Assembly (NCBI GenBank): GCA_016793305.1
Contig: JAEUHU010000275.1
Coordinates: 1 to 25,519 of the forward strand
DNA length: 25,519 nt
Source of the DNA: Planctomycetota bacterium
GTDB lineage: Bacteria > Planctomycetota > UBA1135 > UBA2386
Direction of reading: 5' to 3'
The notes beneath the pieces were generated by a model. It searched no databases. It was given only the letters and a program-made list of their open reading frames with translations, and had not been told where the DNA came from. The position numbers were made by a program, and so were the translations under genes. Below, piece after piece: positions 1 to 7,799 of the stretch (the stretch's first letter is position 1; every line of letters starts with the position of its first letter).

Positions 1-1511
1 GTGAAGCCGAAGCCGCGCGTGAAGTCGCCGTCGGTCTTCAGGTCGATCAGGCCGAGTTCGACGCCGAACCGGTCGAGGTCGCCGGTGGTCAGTTCGACCA
101 GCGCCGCTTCGATCAGCACCTGCGGCTGGCGGCGGTCGAGCTTGTCGATCAGCAGCTGGATCTGCTTCCACTTGGTGCCGGCCGCCGAGACCAGCAGCGA
201 GTTGCTCTCCTTGTGCGCCTGGATGACCGTGCGCCGCGTGCGGCGCGCGGCCGACGCCCCGGCACCCGCGGTCTGCGTCGCCTGCTGCTCCGCGGTGTTG
301 TCGTCCTGCAGGAACGTGTTGAGCGTGGTACGCAGGTCGTCGGCGAGCACGTTCTTCAGGTTGATCACGTTCGCCGCGCCGTCGACCGGCTGGGCGGGCA
401 CGTCGAGTCGCGCCACCAGGTCGAGCGCCTCGCGCATCTGTTCGGTGGTGCCGCTCAGCACCAGCGCCTTCTGCGAACTGTGCACGACGACCTTCAGCTG
501 CGGCTGGCCGGACGCACCCGGCACCGGGCCGCCGCCGGCGGCGTTCTCCTGCAGCACCTGCTGGCGGATCTTGACGCGGCTCTCGAGCACTTCGGTCAGG
601 ATCGGCTCGAGCTCTTCGGGGGCCTGGTGCTCGAGCACCACGACCTGCACCAGCAGGTTCGGCTGCTCGACCGGCACGTCGACGAGGCGCAGCAGTTCGG
701 TGGCGGAGAAGACCTGCGGGCCGAAGCCCTGCAGCAGCATCGCCGACGAGTTGCCGACGTTGCCGAGCGTCAGCGTGCCGCCGCCGGTGGGGGCGCCGGT
801 GCTGGCGAAGAACGGCCGCAATGCGTTGGTGGCGATGGTGGCGTTGATGTGCTTCAGCGGCACCGTCGTCAGGATCGGGATGCCGGTCTGGTTGCGGTAG
901 TCCGGCACCTTCTCCAGCGGCACGTAGATCGCGCCGTTGGTCACGTCGCGCGCGCGCTGGCCGGTCATCGGCACGATCTCGAGGATCTCGAGGTCGCCTT
1001 CGCCACGCGACACCACGGCGAGGCCCTTGATGTAGAGCATCGTCTGGAAGAACGCGTAGAAGTCCTCGGCGAACCGGTCGCGCTTCAGCCGGAACGTGCC
1101 GAGGAAGCTGATCGTGTTGTTGCCCGCCTGGGTGCCGGTCGTCAGGTCGGTCTGGCTGAAGGTGAACCGTTTGCCGGTGACCTCCTGTGCCCACTTGATG
1201 AACTCGGTCAGGTCCATCCCGTTCGTCTCGTTCATCGAGAACGCGATGGTGTCGGTGGCGGTGTCGACCACCATGCGCGGGGTCGGCTTGTTGGGGTCCT
1301 GGCCGCCGGGAGCGCCTCCTCCCTGCGCCGTTGTCGGAAGTGCTGTAGCGAGGCTGGCGACCAGGCAGGCGGCCCACCGCAACAGCAGGGGGGTGTTCCT
1401 GCGGCCCGGCGAGCCCGTCTGGCCTGGCGAGCCAGTAGGCTGGCCGGAGACCGGGCTCAGGTTCGAGGAGCGGGCGACGAGATCACGGCTCGGGGCGTGG
1501 TCGGGCTTCAT
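1..1511 (-). CDS. gspD: Type II secretion-type secretin, GspD-like (C-terminus beyond window)
   Basis: Outer-membrane secretin, the ring-forming channel of type II secretion or a related system. Only the first 503 codons are present; the gene runs off the left edge. A hydrophobic stretch at residues 41-58 followed by TTAQG looks like a signal peptide, although the 38-residue stretch before it is long. Residues about 88-182 fit the N0 domain (TIAFSMNETNGMDLTEFIKW, later GLAVVSRGEGDLEILEIVP). Residues about 205-282, 285-375 and 378-462 fit successive N1-N3 KH-like domains, with a Gly/Ala/Gln-rich insert at 404-422. The secretin core begins with QPQVLIEAALVELTTGDLDRFGVELG split around residues 462-487. 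The ATG at 1511 is the only good start ahead of the signal sequence. It is divergent from the ptsN-like gene. No other secretion genes are visible, so assignment to T2SS rather than a pilus or other secretin rests on the N0-N3 order. Confidence 0.88.
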   Translation of the reverse strand, partial: MKPDHAPSRDLVARSSNLSPVSGQPTGSPGQTGSPGRRNTPLLLRWAACLVASLATALPTTAQGGGAPGGQDPNKPTPRMVVDTATDTIAFSMNETNGMDLTEFIKWAQEVTGKRFTFSQTDLTTGTQAGNNTISFLGTFRLKRDRFAEDFYAFFQTMLYIKGLAVVSRGEGDLEILEIVPMTGQRARDVTNGAIYVPLEKVPDYRNQTGIPILTTVPLKHINATIATNALRPFFASTGAPTGGGTLTLGNVGNSSAMLLQGFGPQVFSATELLRLVDVPVEQPNLLVQVVVLEHQAPEELEPILTEVLESRVKIRQQVLQENAAGGGPVPGASGQPQLKVVVHSSQKALVLSGTTEQMREALDLVARLDVPAQPVDGAANVINLKNVLADDLRTTLNTFLQDDNTAEQQATQTAGAGASAARRTRRTVIQAHKESNSLLVSAAGTKWKQIQLLIDKLDRRQPQVLIEAALVELTTGDLDRFGVELGLIDLKTDGDFTRGFGF

Positions 1512-1561
1512 CGTGGGCGAACGGGCGCGGGTCAGCAGTCGATCCTGCTGCGACGGATCGG

Positions 1562-1584
1562 CGCAGCGTTTTATTTCCGCTGCG
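1562..1584. promoter_or_regulatory. Inverted repeat with AT-rich loop in divergent intergenic region
   Basis: A perfect 7-bp inverted repeat (CGCAGCG / CGCTGCG) flanks the 9-nt loop TTTTATTTC. It lies in the 190-bp region between the divergent secretin and ptsN-like genes and contains the most AT-rich run there. It could be an operator or part of a promoter for either gene. I see no convincing -35/-10 pair around it, so the role is open. Confidence 0.35.
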
Positions 1585-1701
1585 TGGCGCAAGGAAGCAT
1601 CGAGTCGTGGTTTCCGACTTTCCGTTTGCGCCGTTCGCATGGCATCGGTTCATTCCGACGGCGCTGCTTCGAGGTGACTCGAGCCGCACTCGCCGCGGGC
1701 C

Positions 1702-2172
1702 ATGAAGCTGTCCGAACTGATCACCACCGACCTGGTCGAAGTGCCGCTGCGCGCGGCGGACAAGTGGGAGGCGCTCGCCGCCATCGCGCGCATTCCGGTC
1801 CGCGGTGGCCGCTACCCGCAGGCGATGGTGCCGATCGTCGAACAGGCGCTGGTCGCGCGCGAGCGCAGCATGACGACCGGCATGGAGCACGGCATCGCGA
1901 TCCCGCACGCGGCGATCGACGGCATCGACGAACTGGTCGCCGTGCTCGGCCTCAACCCGGTCGGCATCCCGTTCGAGACGCTCGACGGCGCGCCGGCGCG
2001 CATCGTCATCGGGCTGGTCATCCCGCGCAGCCGCAAGCTCGCCCACATCAAGACCCTGGCCGAGATCGCCAAGTTGCTGTCGCGCGCCGAGGTGCGCGAC
2101 CGGTTGCTGCGCTGCACCGACGCCGCGAGTGCGGTCCAGGCGCTGGCCGACGTGCAGGGGTCGCCCAGGTAG
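1702..2172 (+). CDS. ptsN: PTS EIIA type-2 domain protein (EIIA-Ntr/PtsN-like)
   Basis: A 156-residue single-domain phosphotransferase EIIA protein of the fructose/nitrogen class. These cytoplasmic proteins accept phosphate from an HPr-type protein on a histidine, and PtsN members regulate rather than transport sugar. The active-site signature is GIAIPHAAIDGID at residues 64-76, with His69 as the expected phosphorylated residue. The later PxxxxxxHIKTLAEIAKLL helix (about 113-130) is also typical of the family. Full length for EIIA-Ntr (about 150-160). No EIIB/EIIC transporter is nearby, which favours a regulatory role, and a sigma-54 activator is encoded 6 kb away. ptsN is often associated with rpoN in other genomes, but that link here is only circumstantial. 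Start ATG 1702 has no clear Shine-Dalgarno sequence. Confidence 0.85.
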   Translation: MKLSELITTDLVEVPLRAADKWEALAAIARIPVRGGRYPQAMVPIVEQALVARERSMTTGMEHGIAIPHAAIDGIDELVAVLGLNPVGIPFETLDGAPARIVIGLVIPRSRKLAHIKTLAEIAKLLSRAEVRDRLLRCTDAASAVQALADVQGSPR

Positions 2173-2295
2173 CTCCGCCATGGCAGTGGAGGTTGCAACC
2201 AGCGCCCGCGACGGTGCTGCGGGGGATCGTCGCGATCGTGGCGCCAAGGCTCCCTTCGGCCTGGCCGCCGGCCGCTGCCCGCTGGCGGAGCCAGG

Positions 2296-2301
2296 TATCC
2301 T
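2296..2301 (+). promoter_or_regulatory. -10-like box TATCCT, start-proximal
   Basis: TATCCT lies 7 nt before the ATG at 2309. At the usual distance from a -10 box, transcription would begin at or next to the start codon, giving a leaderless mRNA. No good -35 is visible. It supports choosing 2309 over the upstream in-frame ATG at 2180. Confidence 0.45.
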
Positions 2302-2308
2302 GCTGGGC

Positions 2309-4840
2309 ATGATCTCGCCCGACCCCGAGGTGCCCGGGCCCGAGCAACACGGGGCCGCGCGGCCGGGCATCCAGGCCCCGGCGGCGCTCCGAGCCGGTTC
2401 GGCCGTCGGCCAGGCCTTCGCGGCGTGTGCCGCGGCCGGCATCGGGGCGGCCGTCGGTGGCTTCGCCGTGGTGCTGCAGACCTTGGAACGCGCCAGCCTG
2501 CCGTTCGGCGCGCACGGTGCGATCGGCTTCGGGGCGTGCCTCTCGGGCAGCCTGCTGGTGGCGGTCGCGGCGGCGCGCGCGCCCGCCGTGCTGCGATTGG
2601 CCCTCGCTGGAACCGCTGGCCTGTCGTTCGGCATCACGGCCCTGCTGCAGGGCCTGGAGGCGCCCGCCGCCGCGGTGCTCGTCGGGCTGTCGCTGGGACT
2701 CGGCCTCGCGGCCGGTGTGGCGCCGCGGCAACCGCGCCATGCCGTGCTCGCGGCGATCGTCGCGGCGTGCATCGTGATGCTGTGGCAACGGGTCGGCCCG
2801 ATCGCGGTCGATCCGGTGCTGGCCGCGACGTTGGTCTCGGCGCTGTGGGCTGTGGTGCTGGTGCCGGCCTGTGCGGTGGCCGTACCGACGGTCGATCGAG
2901 GCCGTCGCCGGCTCGGCCGCTTCGCGCTGTTGCTGCTCGGGGTGAGCATGGCGCCTTCCACCTTCGCCGGCCCGGCCGCTGCCGTGCCGATGGCGACCGC
3001 GGCGTCGCTGGCGCTCGCCATCGCGGTCCTTGGTCGGAGCTTGCCCGTGGCCGCCCTCGGTGGGTCGGCGATGCTGGCTGCCAGCGCGTTCGCGGGGCCG
3101 TCGCCGGAGCCGGTGCCGACGGTGCGCGAACTGCAGCGCCACGGCACCGCCGAAGTGCGCTTCCTCCGCGCGCGGCACGAACTGGAGCTGCGCGTCGACG
3201 GCCAGTGGATCGACGGTGGTGGGCCCGAACGAGCCGAAGCGCCGCTCGCCGCGGTGCTCGTGCACGCGCTCGCCCAGCCCGGCGATCGGGTCCTCTTGCT
3301 CGCACCCGGCACCGGCCGCGTCGGCCGGTTGCTGCGCCACGTGCTGGCGAGCGAGGTCGAAGTGGTCGACGATCGGCCCGCGCTGGCGCCGTTGCGGGCG
3401 CGCTCGAGCCAGGACGGCCCGATGGCTCTGCCGGGGATTGCCGCCGCGACCGACCCGCCAGCGCGCGTCGCCACCGCCGCCGGGGCCCTGGCGGCCCTGC
3501 CAGCCGGGGCGCGGCAGGTGGTGGTGTTCGCCGAGCCGCTGGCCGCCGTGCGCGAACGGGACTTCGCCGTGGACCTGGTGCAGGCGGCGGCGACCGTCGC
3601 CGGCGATGGGCTCGTCGTCCACGTGGTGGCGCTCGACCACGCCGAGCCAGCGGCGCTCGAGGGACTGTTCGCGGCGGCGGCCGCGGCGTCGCCATGGAAC
3701 GGCCTGTTCGTGGTCGGCGATGCCGCGGTGTTGGTCGGCGCGCGTCGGCCGATCGCCTGGTCGACGCTGCTGCCGGTCGCGACCTGGAGCGACGACGCGC
3801 GTTGGCTGCTGCATCGCGCCCACTGTGGCGATCTCGACGACCTGCAGCAGGCCCTGCTCGGCACGCTGCGCACCCGCCCGGCCGACGAGACCCCGTCCCG
3901 TGGTGACGCCGAGGCGGCCGTCCGCGGTCGTGCGGCGGTGTTGCCCGTGCTGCATCGCTGGATCGTGCCGTCGGACGCAGCCCCGCCGGCGTCGTGCCGA
4001 TCGACCCTGCGGCGGTGGCAGAGCCGGCAGGCGGAACTGCGCCGCGCCGAGGCGACCTTGCGGGCGCTCGGGCCGGACGTCGGCAGTCGTGCCGAGGCGC
4101 AGCGGTTGGCCGCACCGTTCCTGCCGGTCGGTGCGCCGTCGGCCTTGCTGCAGGCGGCCCTCGGCGTGGCGGGTGCCGATGGCACGACGCTGACGTCGCC
4201 AGTGGCGGCCAGCTGCCGCGCGCACGCCATCGACCCGACGTTCTTCCTGGCGCCGCCGCTGTTCGCCCGCGACCTGCCGGTGGCTCGCGACGTGGCCGGG
4301 CCGCTCGAAGACCTCGCGATGGTGCCGCCACCCGAACGACTGCAGCAGTCGTGTGTCGGCGACGGGCCCAAGGCGGTCGCCTTGCGCGTGCGGTTCCCGT
4401 CGGCGTGTGCCCGGGCCTTGGTGGAGGCGCTCGCCAAGGGGCCGCTGTCGCCGGACGCGGCGTCGGCGCTGCGTGAGCTCGCCGATCCGTTCGTGCTGGC
4501 CGAGACGGAGCGTGTGTTGCAGCCACGCGGGCGCGACCTCGAACTGCTGGCGCTGTGGCGGCTCGACCTGCCGATGCCGGCCGCTCTGGCTGCCCTGCCA
4601 GCGCGCGGGCTGGCCGAGCGCCGCGCCCTGGCAGCGGCGCTGCGAGGCCGCCGCGACGAGACCAGCCTGCCGGTGCTGGCCGACCTGTTGCTCGCCGGCG
4701 AGCTCGAGGTGCGGCGCCTCGCTGGGGAAGCCCTGCAGCTGGCCCTGGGCGAACGCGTCCCGTACGACCCCGAGGCGCCGGAATCCGAGCGACGGCGAGC
4801 GGCGGAACGTGTGCGCAGTCTGCATAATCGCGCGCCATGA
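2309..4840 (+). CDS. Polytopic membrane protein with spermidine-synthase-like domain
   Basis: 843-residue protein. Residues about 37-262 hold roughly eight or nine hydrophobic segments rich in Ala, Gly, Leu and Val. From about 295 a cytosolic domain resembles the spermidine-synthase/SAM-methyltransferase fold: a QWIDGG-like entry strand, a Gly-rich loop in GDRVLLLAPGTGRVGRLLRH (325-344), an acidic second strand (VEVVDD, 350-355), then VVVFAEPLAAV followed by a DGLVVHVVAL strand. The acidic DLPDP-type catalytic loop of true aminopropyltransferases is not seen, so the domain may be degenerate or use another substrate. The C-terminus (about 785-820) looks like a HEAT-type repeat. Similar membrane plus spermidine-synthase-like fusions are known but mostly uncharacterised. 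It overlaps lpxD by 4 nt (ATGA), so the two are probably co-transcribed. An in-frame ATG at 2180 would add 43 residues; the start-proximal -10 box favours 2309. Confidence 0.72.
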   Translation: MISPDPEVPGPEQHGAARPGIQAPAALRAGSAVGQAFAACAAAGIGAAVGGFAVVLQTLERASLPFGAHGAIGFGACLSGSLLVAVAAARAPAVLRLALAGTAGLSFGITALLQGLEAPAAAVLVGLSLGLGLAAGVAPRQPRHAVLAAIVAACIVMLWQRVGPIAVDPVLAATLVSALWAVVLVPACAVAVPTVDRGRRRLGRFALLLLGVSMAPSTFAGPAAAVPMATAASLALAIAVLGRSLPVAALGGSAMLAASAFAGPSPEPVPTVRELQRHGTAEVRFLRARHELELRVDGQWIDGGGPERAEAPLAAVLVHALAQPGDRVLLLAPGTGRVGRLLRHVLASEVEVVDDRPALAPLRARSSQDGPMALPGIAAATDPPARVATAAGALAALPAGARQVVVFAEPLAAVRERDFAVDLVQAAATVAGDGLVVHVVALDHAEPAALEGLFAAAAAASPWNGLFVVGDAAVLVGARRPIAWSTLLPVATWSDDARWLLHRAHCGDLDDLQQALLGTLRTRPADETPSRGDAEAAVRGRAAVLPVLHRWIVPSDAAPPASCRSTLRRWQSRQAELRRAEATLRALGPDVGSRAEAQRLAAPFLPVGAPSALLQAALGVAGADGTTLTSPVAASCRAHAIDPTFFLAPPLFARDLPVARDVAGPLEDLAMVPPPERLQQSCVGDGPKAVALRVRFPSACARALVEALAKGPLSPDAASALRELADPFVLAETERVLQPRGRDLELLALWRLDLPMPAALAALPARGLAERRALAAALRGRRDETSLPVLADLLLAGELEVRRLAGEALQLALGERVPYDPEAPESERRRAAERVRSLHNRAP
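4823..4828 (+). promoter_or_regulatory. -10-like box CATAAT before lpxD
   Basis: CATAAT matches the sigma-70 -10 consensus at five of six positions and lies 8 nt before the lpxD ATG, inside the 3' end of the preceding gene. It could drive a leaderless lpxD transcript in addition to readthrough. No clear -35 hexamer 16-18 nt upstream. Confidence 0.45.
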
Positions 4841-5823
4841 CGGCAACCACGGTAGGTGCGCTGGCGGAACTGGTCGGTGGACGCGTGATCGGCGATGCGA
4901 CCCGCAGCGTGGTCGGACTGGGCGATCTGCGCACGGCCGGACCCGACCGGGTCGGCTTCGTGCGCGACGTGCGCTACCACGCCGCTGCGAAGGCGACCCG
5001 CGCCGGCGCCCTGCTCGCCGCCACCGAACTCGCGACCAGCGCCAGCCAGATCGTCGTCGACGACGTCGACGTCGCCTACGCGAAGGTGGCGATGCACTTC
5101 CACCCGACGCCGCGCGCGCTGCAGCACACGATCCACCCGACGGCGGTGGTCCATCCCGAGGCCCAACTGGTGGCGCCGGTGCAGGTCGGCCCGCGCGCGG
5201 TGATCGGCCGCAGCAAGCTCGGCAAGGGCACCGTGGTGCAGGCCGGCGTGGTGATCGGCGACGGCTGCAGCATCGGCGACGACGGGCTGATCCACCCGAA
5301 CGCGACGATCTACGACGGCACCCAGCTCGGCAACCGCGTGATCGTGCACGCGAACGCGGTGCTCGGCAGCGACGGGTTCGGCTACGCGCAGGAGGATCGC
5401 CGCTGGTTGAAGGTGCCGCAGCTCGGCAACCTGGTGGTCGAGGACGACGTCGAGATCGGTGCCGGCACCACGATCGACCGCGCCACGCTCGGCAGCACGC
5501 GCATCGGGCCGCGTTCGAAGATCGACAACCTCTGCCACATCGCGCACAACTGCGTGATCGGCGCCGACGTCGCCATCGCCGCCAGCTGTGGCATCGCCGG
5601 CTCGACGACGATCGGCGACCGCTGCGTGATCGCCGGCAGTGTCGGCATCAGCGGCCACCTGAAGATCGGCGACGACGTGCGGCTCGGCGGTGGCACCGTG
5701 GTGCTGAAGGACGTGCCGAAGGCCGGCGACTACATGGGCCACCCGTTGCTCGAGAAGCGGCGGTTCCTGCGGTTGCTGCGGGTGCTGCGCGGGCTGGTGC
5801 CCGGCCGCGACGACAAGGAGTGA
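4837..5823 (+). CDS. lpxD: UDP-3-O-(3-hydroxyacyl)glucosamine N-acyltransferase LpxD
   Basis: 328-residue cytoplasmic enzyme that adds the second hydroxyacyl chain from acyl carrier protein to UDP-3-O-acylglucosamine, the third step of lipid A synthesis. The N-terminal uridine-binding domain (1-95) is followed by a left-handed beta-helix of hexapeptide repeats (about 100-285). The catalytic motif HIAHN places the general base at His237, matching His239 of the E. coli enzyme. The preceding GAGTTIDRATLGSTRIG block (208-224) is also diagnostic. The C-terminal helical tail is basic (EKRRFLRLLRVLRG). It starts with the ATGA overlap with the upstream membrane-protein gene. No lpxA, lpxB or fabZ is adjacent, unlike the common proteobacterial cluster. 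It shows that the host makes lipid A-type lipids. Confidence 0.95.
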   Translation: MTATTVGALAELVGGRVIGDATRSVVGLGDLRTAGPDRVGFVRDVRYHAAAKATRAGALLAATELATSASQIVVDDVDVAYAKVAMHFHPTPRALQHTIHPTAVVHPEAQLVAPVQVGPRAVIGRSKLGKGTVVQAGVVIGDGCSIGDDGLIHPNATIYDGTQLGNRVIVHANAVLGSDGFGYAQEDRRWLKVPQLGNLVVEDDVEIGAGTTIDRATLGSTRIGPRSKIDNLCHIAHNCVIGADVAIAASCGIAGSTTIGDRCVIAGSVGISGHLKIGDDVRLGGGTVVLKDVPKAGDYMGHPLLEKRRFLRLLRVLRGLVPGRDDKE

Positions 5824-5905
5824 GGCGGCGCACTGGTCGACCCGGCCACGGCTCGTTCCACCAGCCGTTCGACCGGCACTTCGGGATCGGCCGCGGCCAC
5901 TTGGC

Positions 5906-6970
5906 TCAGCGGGGTCTTGGCAGCCAGTCGCCCAGCCGGGCCAGCACCGCGGCACCGATCTCGTCGCGGGCGCGGCGGTAGGCACGCAGGTCGCCCCCGA
6001 ACGGGTCGGCCACGTCGCGCTGGTCGGGCCGCAGCAGCGTGATCTTCTCGCCGGCCGCGGGCGCTTCGGCCAGCGTGTTGCGGCGGTGGCTGTCGGCGAG
6101 GCAGTAGATGCGGTGCGCGCGTCGCACCAGGTCGGGATCCAGCGCCGTGCTCCGGTGCGCGCTCAGGTCGAGACCGACCTCGGCGCCGGCCGCCAGGCTG
6201 CCGTCGCTGGCCGGATCGCCGTCGGTGGCGCCGGTGCCGGCACTGCGGAACCACAGGCCGTGCGCCAGCAGGTCGTCGGGCGGCACACCGAGCGCCTTCG
6301 CGGTGTGCTGGCGGGCGAACGCCTCCGCCAGCGGCGATCGGCAGGTGTTGCCGGTGCAGACGAACAGCACGAGGGTGGCTGCAGCGTGCTGCACCTCGTC
6401 GGCGGTCAGGATGCCTTCACGCGGCACGTCCAGGTGACCATCGTGGAAGCGCGCCACCGTCGACGGCGTGCCGAGCGGCGACTTGCCGTCGTCGACCAGC
6501 AGGTCGAGGCCGTGGCCGAAGCGGGCGGCGATCGCGTCCGGGTCGGCGAGGGCGGGGGTGCCCGGTGCGTGCAGGGCCGGCATCGGCAGCGGCGCGCCGA
6601 TCGCGGCGATCACCCTTCGCGTGAACTCGTGCGCCGGCAGCCGGACTGCGACCTCGCCGCCGTTGCGACTCGGCAGCACCAGGGTCAGCGGACCAGGCCA
6701 GAAGCGCTCGATCAGGCGTTCGGCTCCGAGCGGCAGCCTGGCGACCAGCGGACGCACGTCGGCGCGGCTCGGCAGGTGCAGCGTGCACGGGTCCTCGGCC
6801 TTGCGCTGCAGCAGGGCCCGCGCGCGTTCGGCGGCGACCGGCAGGAACGCGAGGCCGTAGACGGTCTCGGTCGGCAGCGCCACCAGGGCGCCGGCCCGGA
6901 GCCGCTCGGCGACCCGTGCGGCGAGCGCCGCTGGATCGCTCGATCGCAGCGGGATCCGTTCCATGGCCAT
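5906..6970 (-). CDS. Fusion: TsaC/Sua5-type domain plus low-molecular-weight phosphatase (YwlE-like)
   Basis: 354-residue two-domain protein. Residues 1-190 are a YrdC/Sua5/TsaC domain, which makes threonylcarbamoyl-AMP for the t6A modification of tRNA; visible motifs are ALPTETVYGL (31-40), RKAEDPCTLHL (56-66) and SPLGTPSTV (164-172). Residues 198-354 are a low-molecular-weight phosphatase with the P-loop CTGNTCRS (Cys205, Arg211) and the general-acid loop ADPFGG (Asp322). The P-loop threonine (Thr209) is at the position that gives Bacillus YwlE its protein-arginine-phosphatase specificity. In Bacillus the separate sua5 (ywlC) and ywlE genes are neighbours, so the fusion has a natural precedent. 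Start ATG 6970 is chosen over ATG 6964 because a -10-like box ends 6 nt upstream. The open frame extends upstream but that part runs antisense through the kinase gene. Confidence 0.88.
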   Translation of the reverse strand: MAMERIPLRSSDPAALAARVAERLRAGALVALPTETVYGLAFLPVAAERARALLQRKAEDPCTLHLPSRADVRPLVARLPLGAERLIERFWPGPLTLVLPSRNGGEVAVRLPAHEFTRRVIAAIGAPLPMPALHAPGTPALADPDAIAARFGHGLDLLVDDGKSPLGTPSTVARFHDGHLDVPREGILTADEVQHAAATLVLFVCTGNTCRSPLAEAFARQHTAKALGVPPDDLLAHGLWFRSAGTGATDGDPASDGSLAAGAEVGLDLSAHRSTALDPDLVRRAHRIYCLADSHRRNTLAEAPAAGEKITLLRPDQRDVADPFGGDLRAYRRARDEIGAAVLARLGDWLPRPR

Positions 6971-6976
6971 GCGGCG

Positions 6977-6982
6977 AAGATA
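6977..6982 (-). promoter_or_regulatory. -10-like box TATCTT, start-proximal
   Basis: Read on the minus strand, TATCTT ends 6 nt before the ATG at 6970, so initiation would fall on the start codon (leaderless). The -35 region is not recognisable. It shares an 85-bp divergent region with the kinase promoter. Confidence 0.45.
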
Positions 6983-7038
6983 GCCGCGCCGGCGGCGGAA
7001 ACCTCGACCGCGGGCGAGCATTCTGCCGGGGCGCTGCC

Positions 7039-7044
7039 TATCGT
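7039..7044 (+). promoter_or_regulatory. -10-like box TATCGT before kinase gene
   Basis: TATCGT lies 11 nt before the ATG at 7056 and would give a leader of only about 4-5 nt. No clear -35 hexamer. Divergent from the box of the TsaC-phosphatase gene 56 bp away. Confidence 0.4.
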
Positions 7045-7055
7045 CGTTCGGCCCG

Positions 7056-7799
7056 ATGTCCACTCCGGCTCGCGAAGAACGCCTCGCCAGGATCCGCACC
7101 CAGCGGTTGGCGCAGCTCGGCACCCTGCTGGCGGGATTCGCCCACGAAGTGCGCAATCCGTTGAGCACGATCGGCCTGAACCTGCAGCTGGTGCTCGAGG
7201 ACTTCCGCGAGCCGGAGACCACCCGCGACAAGCGCACCCAGAAGCGTCTGTCGACGGTCGAGGCCGAAGTTCGCCGGCTGCAGAAGATCCTCGAGGAGTT
7301 CCTGTCGTTCGCGCGCGCGCCCGAACCGAAGTTGGTGCCGGTGCCGCTCAACGACCGGCTCCAGGCGCTGGTCGACTTCCACGAGCCGGAACTGCGCGAG
7401 GCAGGGCTGCAGCTGCGCTTCTATCCGGGCAAGGACGTCGGCGCCGTGCCGGCCGACTGGGACCACCTGCAGGGGGCCGTCACCAACCTCGTGCGCAACG
7501 CCAAGGAAGCGACCCCCGCCGGCGGCCAGGTGCTGGTCTCGACGGCGCGCGACGGCGACTTCGTGTTGCTGCGCGTCACCGACACCGGTGCTGGCATCCC
7601 CCCGGAGCTGCAGCCGCGCGTGTTCGATCCGTACTTCAGCACCAAGAAGACCGGCACGGGGCTCGGTCTGCCGACCGTCAGGCGCGTCGCCGAGGAGCAC
7701 GGCGGCTCGCTGCTGCTCGAGTCGGAGATCGGCAAGGGAACCCAGTTCACGGTGCGCCTGCCGGCAGGGCGGGTCGCCGACGCGGAGTCGATGGCATGA
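7056..7799 (+). CDS. Soluble sensor histidine kinase, NtrB-like, without sensor domain
   Basis: 247-residue histidine kinase consisting almost only of the catalytic core. The H-box is GFAHEVRNPLSTIGLNLQ, with phospho-acceptor His30. The HATPase domain has the N-box NLVRNAKEA (Asn148), G1 box DTGAG (176-180), an F-box DPYFSTKKTGTG and G2 GTGLGL (200-205). There is no transmembrane segment and only about 20 residues before the dimerisation helix, so there is no room for a PAS or other input domain; a signal must come from a partner protein. It overlaps the next gene by 4 nt (ATGA) and surely phosphorylates that regulator. The HEVRNPL form and the sigma-54 activator partner place it with the NtrB/AtoS-type kinases. 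Confidence 0.92.
   Translation: MSTPAREERLARIRTQRLAQLGTLLAGFAHEVRNPLSTIGLNLQLVLEDFREPETTRDKRTQKRLSTVEAEVRRLQKILEEFLSFARAPEPKLVPVPLNDRLQALVDFHEPELREAGLQLRFYPGKDVGAVPADWDHLQGAVTNLVRNAKEATPAGGQVLVSTARDGDFVLLRVTDTGAGIPPELQPRVFDPYFSTKKTGTGLGLPTVRRVAEEHGGSLLLESEIGKGTQFTVRLPAGRVADAESMA

Noticed and set aside
5824..5905. Terminator search between convergent lpxD and the TsaC-phosphatase gene
   Set aside because: No stable hairpin with a T-run seen on either strand.
1483..5985. A 1500-codon open frame on the minus strand
   Set aside because: It runs antisense to ptsN, the membrane-protein gene and lpxD. Its product is a low-complexity Arg/Ala/Ser/Thr/Gly mixture, typical of the shadow frames of GC-rich coding DNA.
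6971..7351. In-frame N-terminal extension of the TsaC-phosphatase fusion
   Set aside because: It is antisense to the kinase gene, which is strongly supported, and the TsaC domain begins near residue 10 from ATG 6970.
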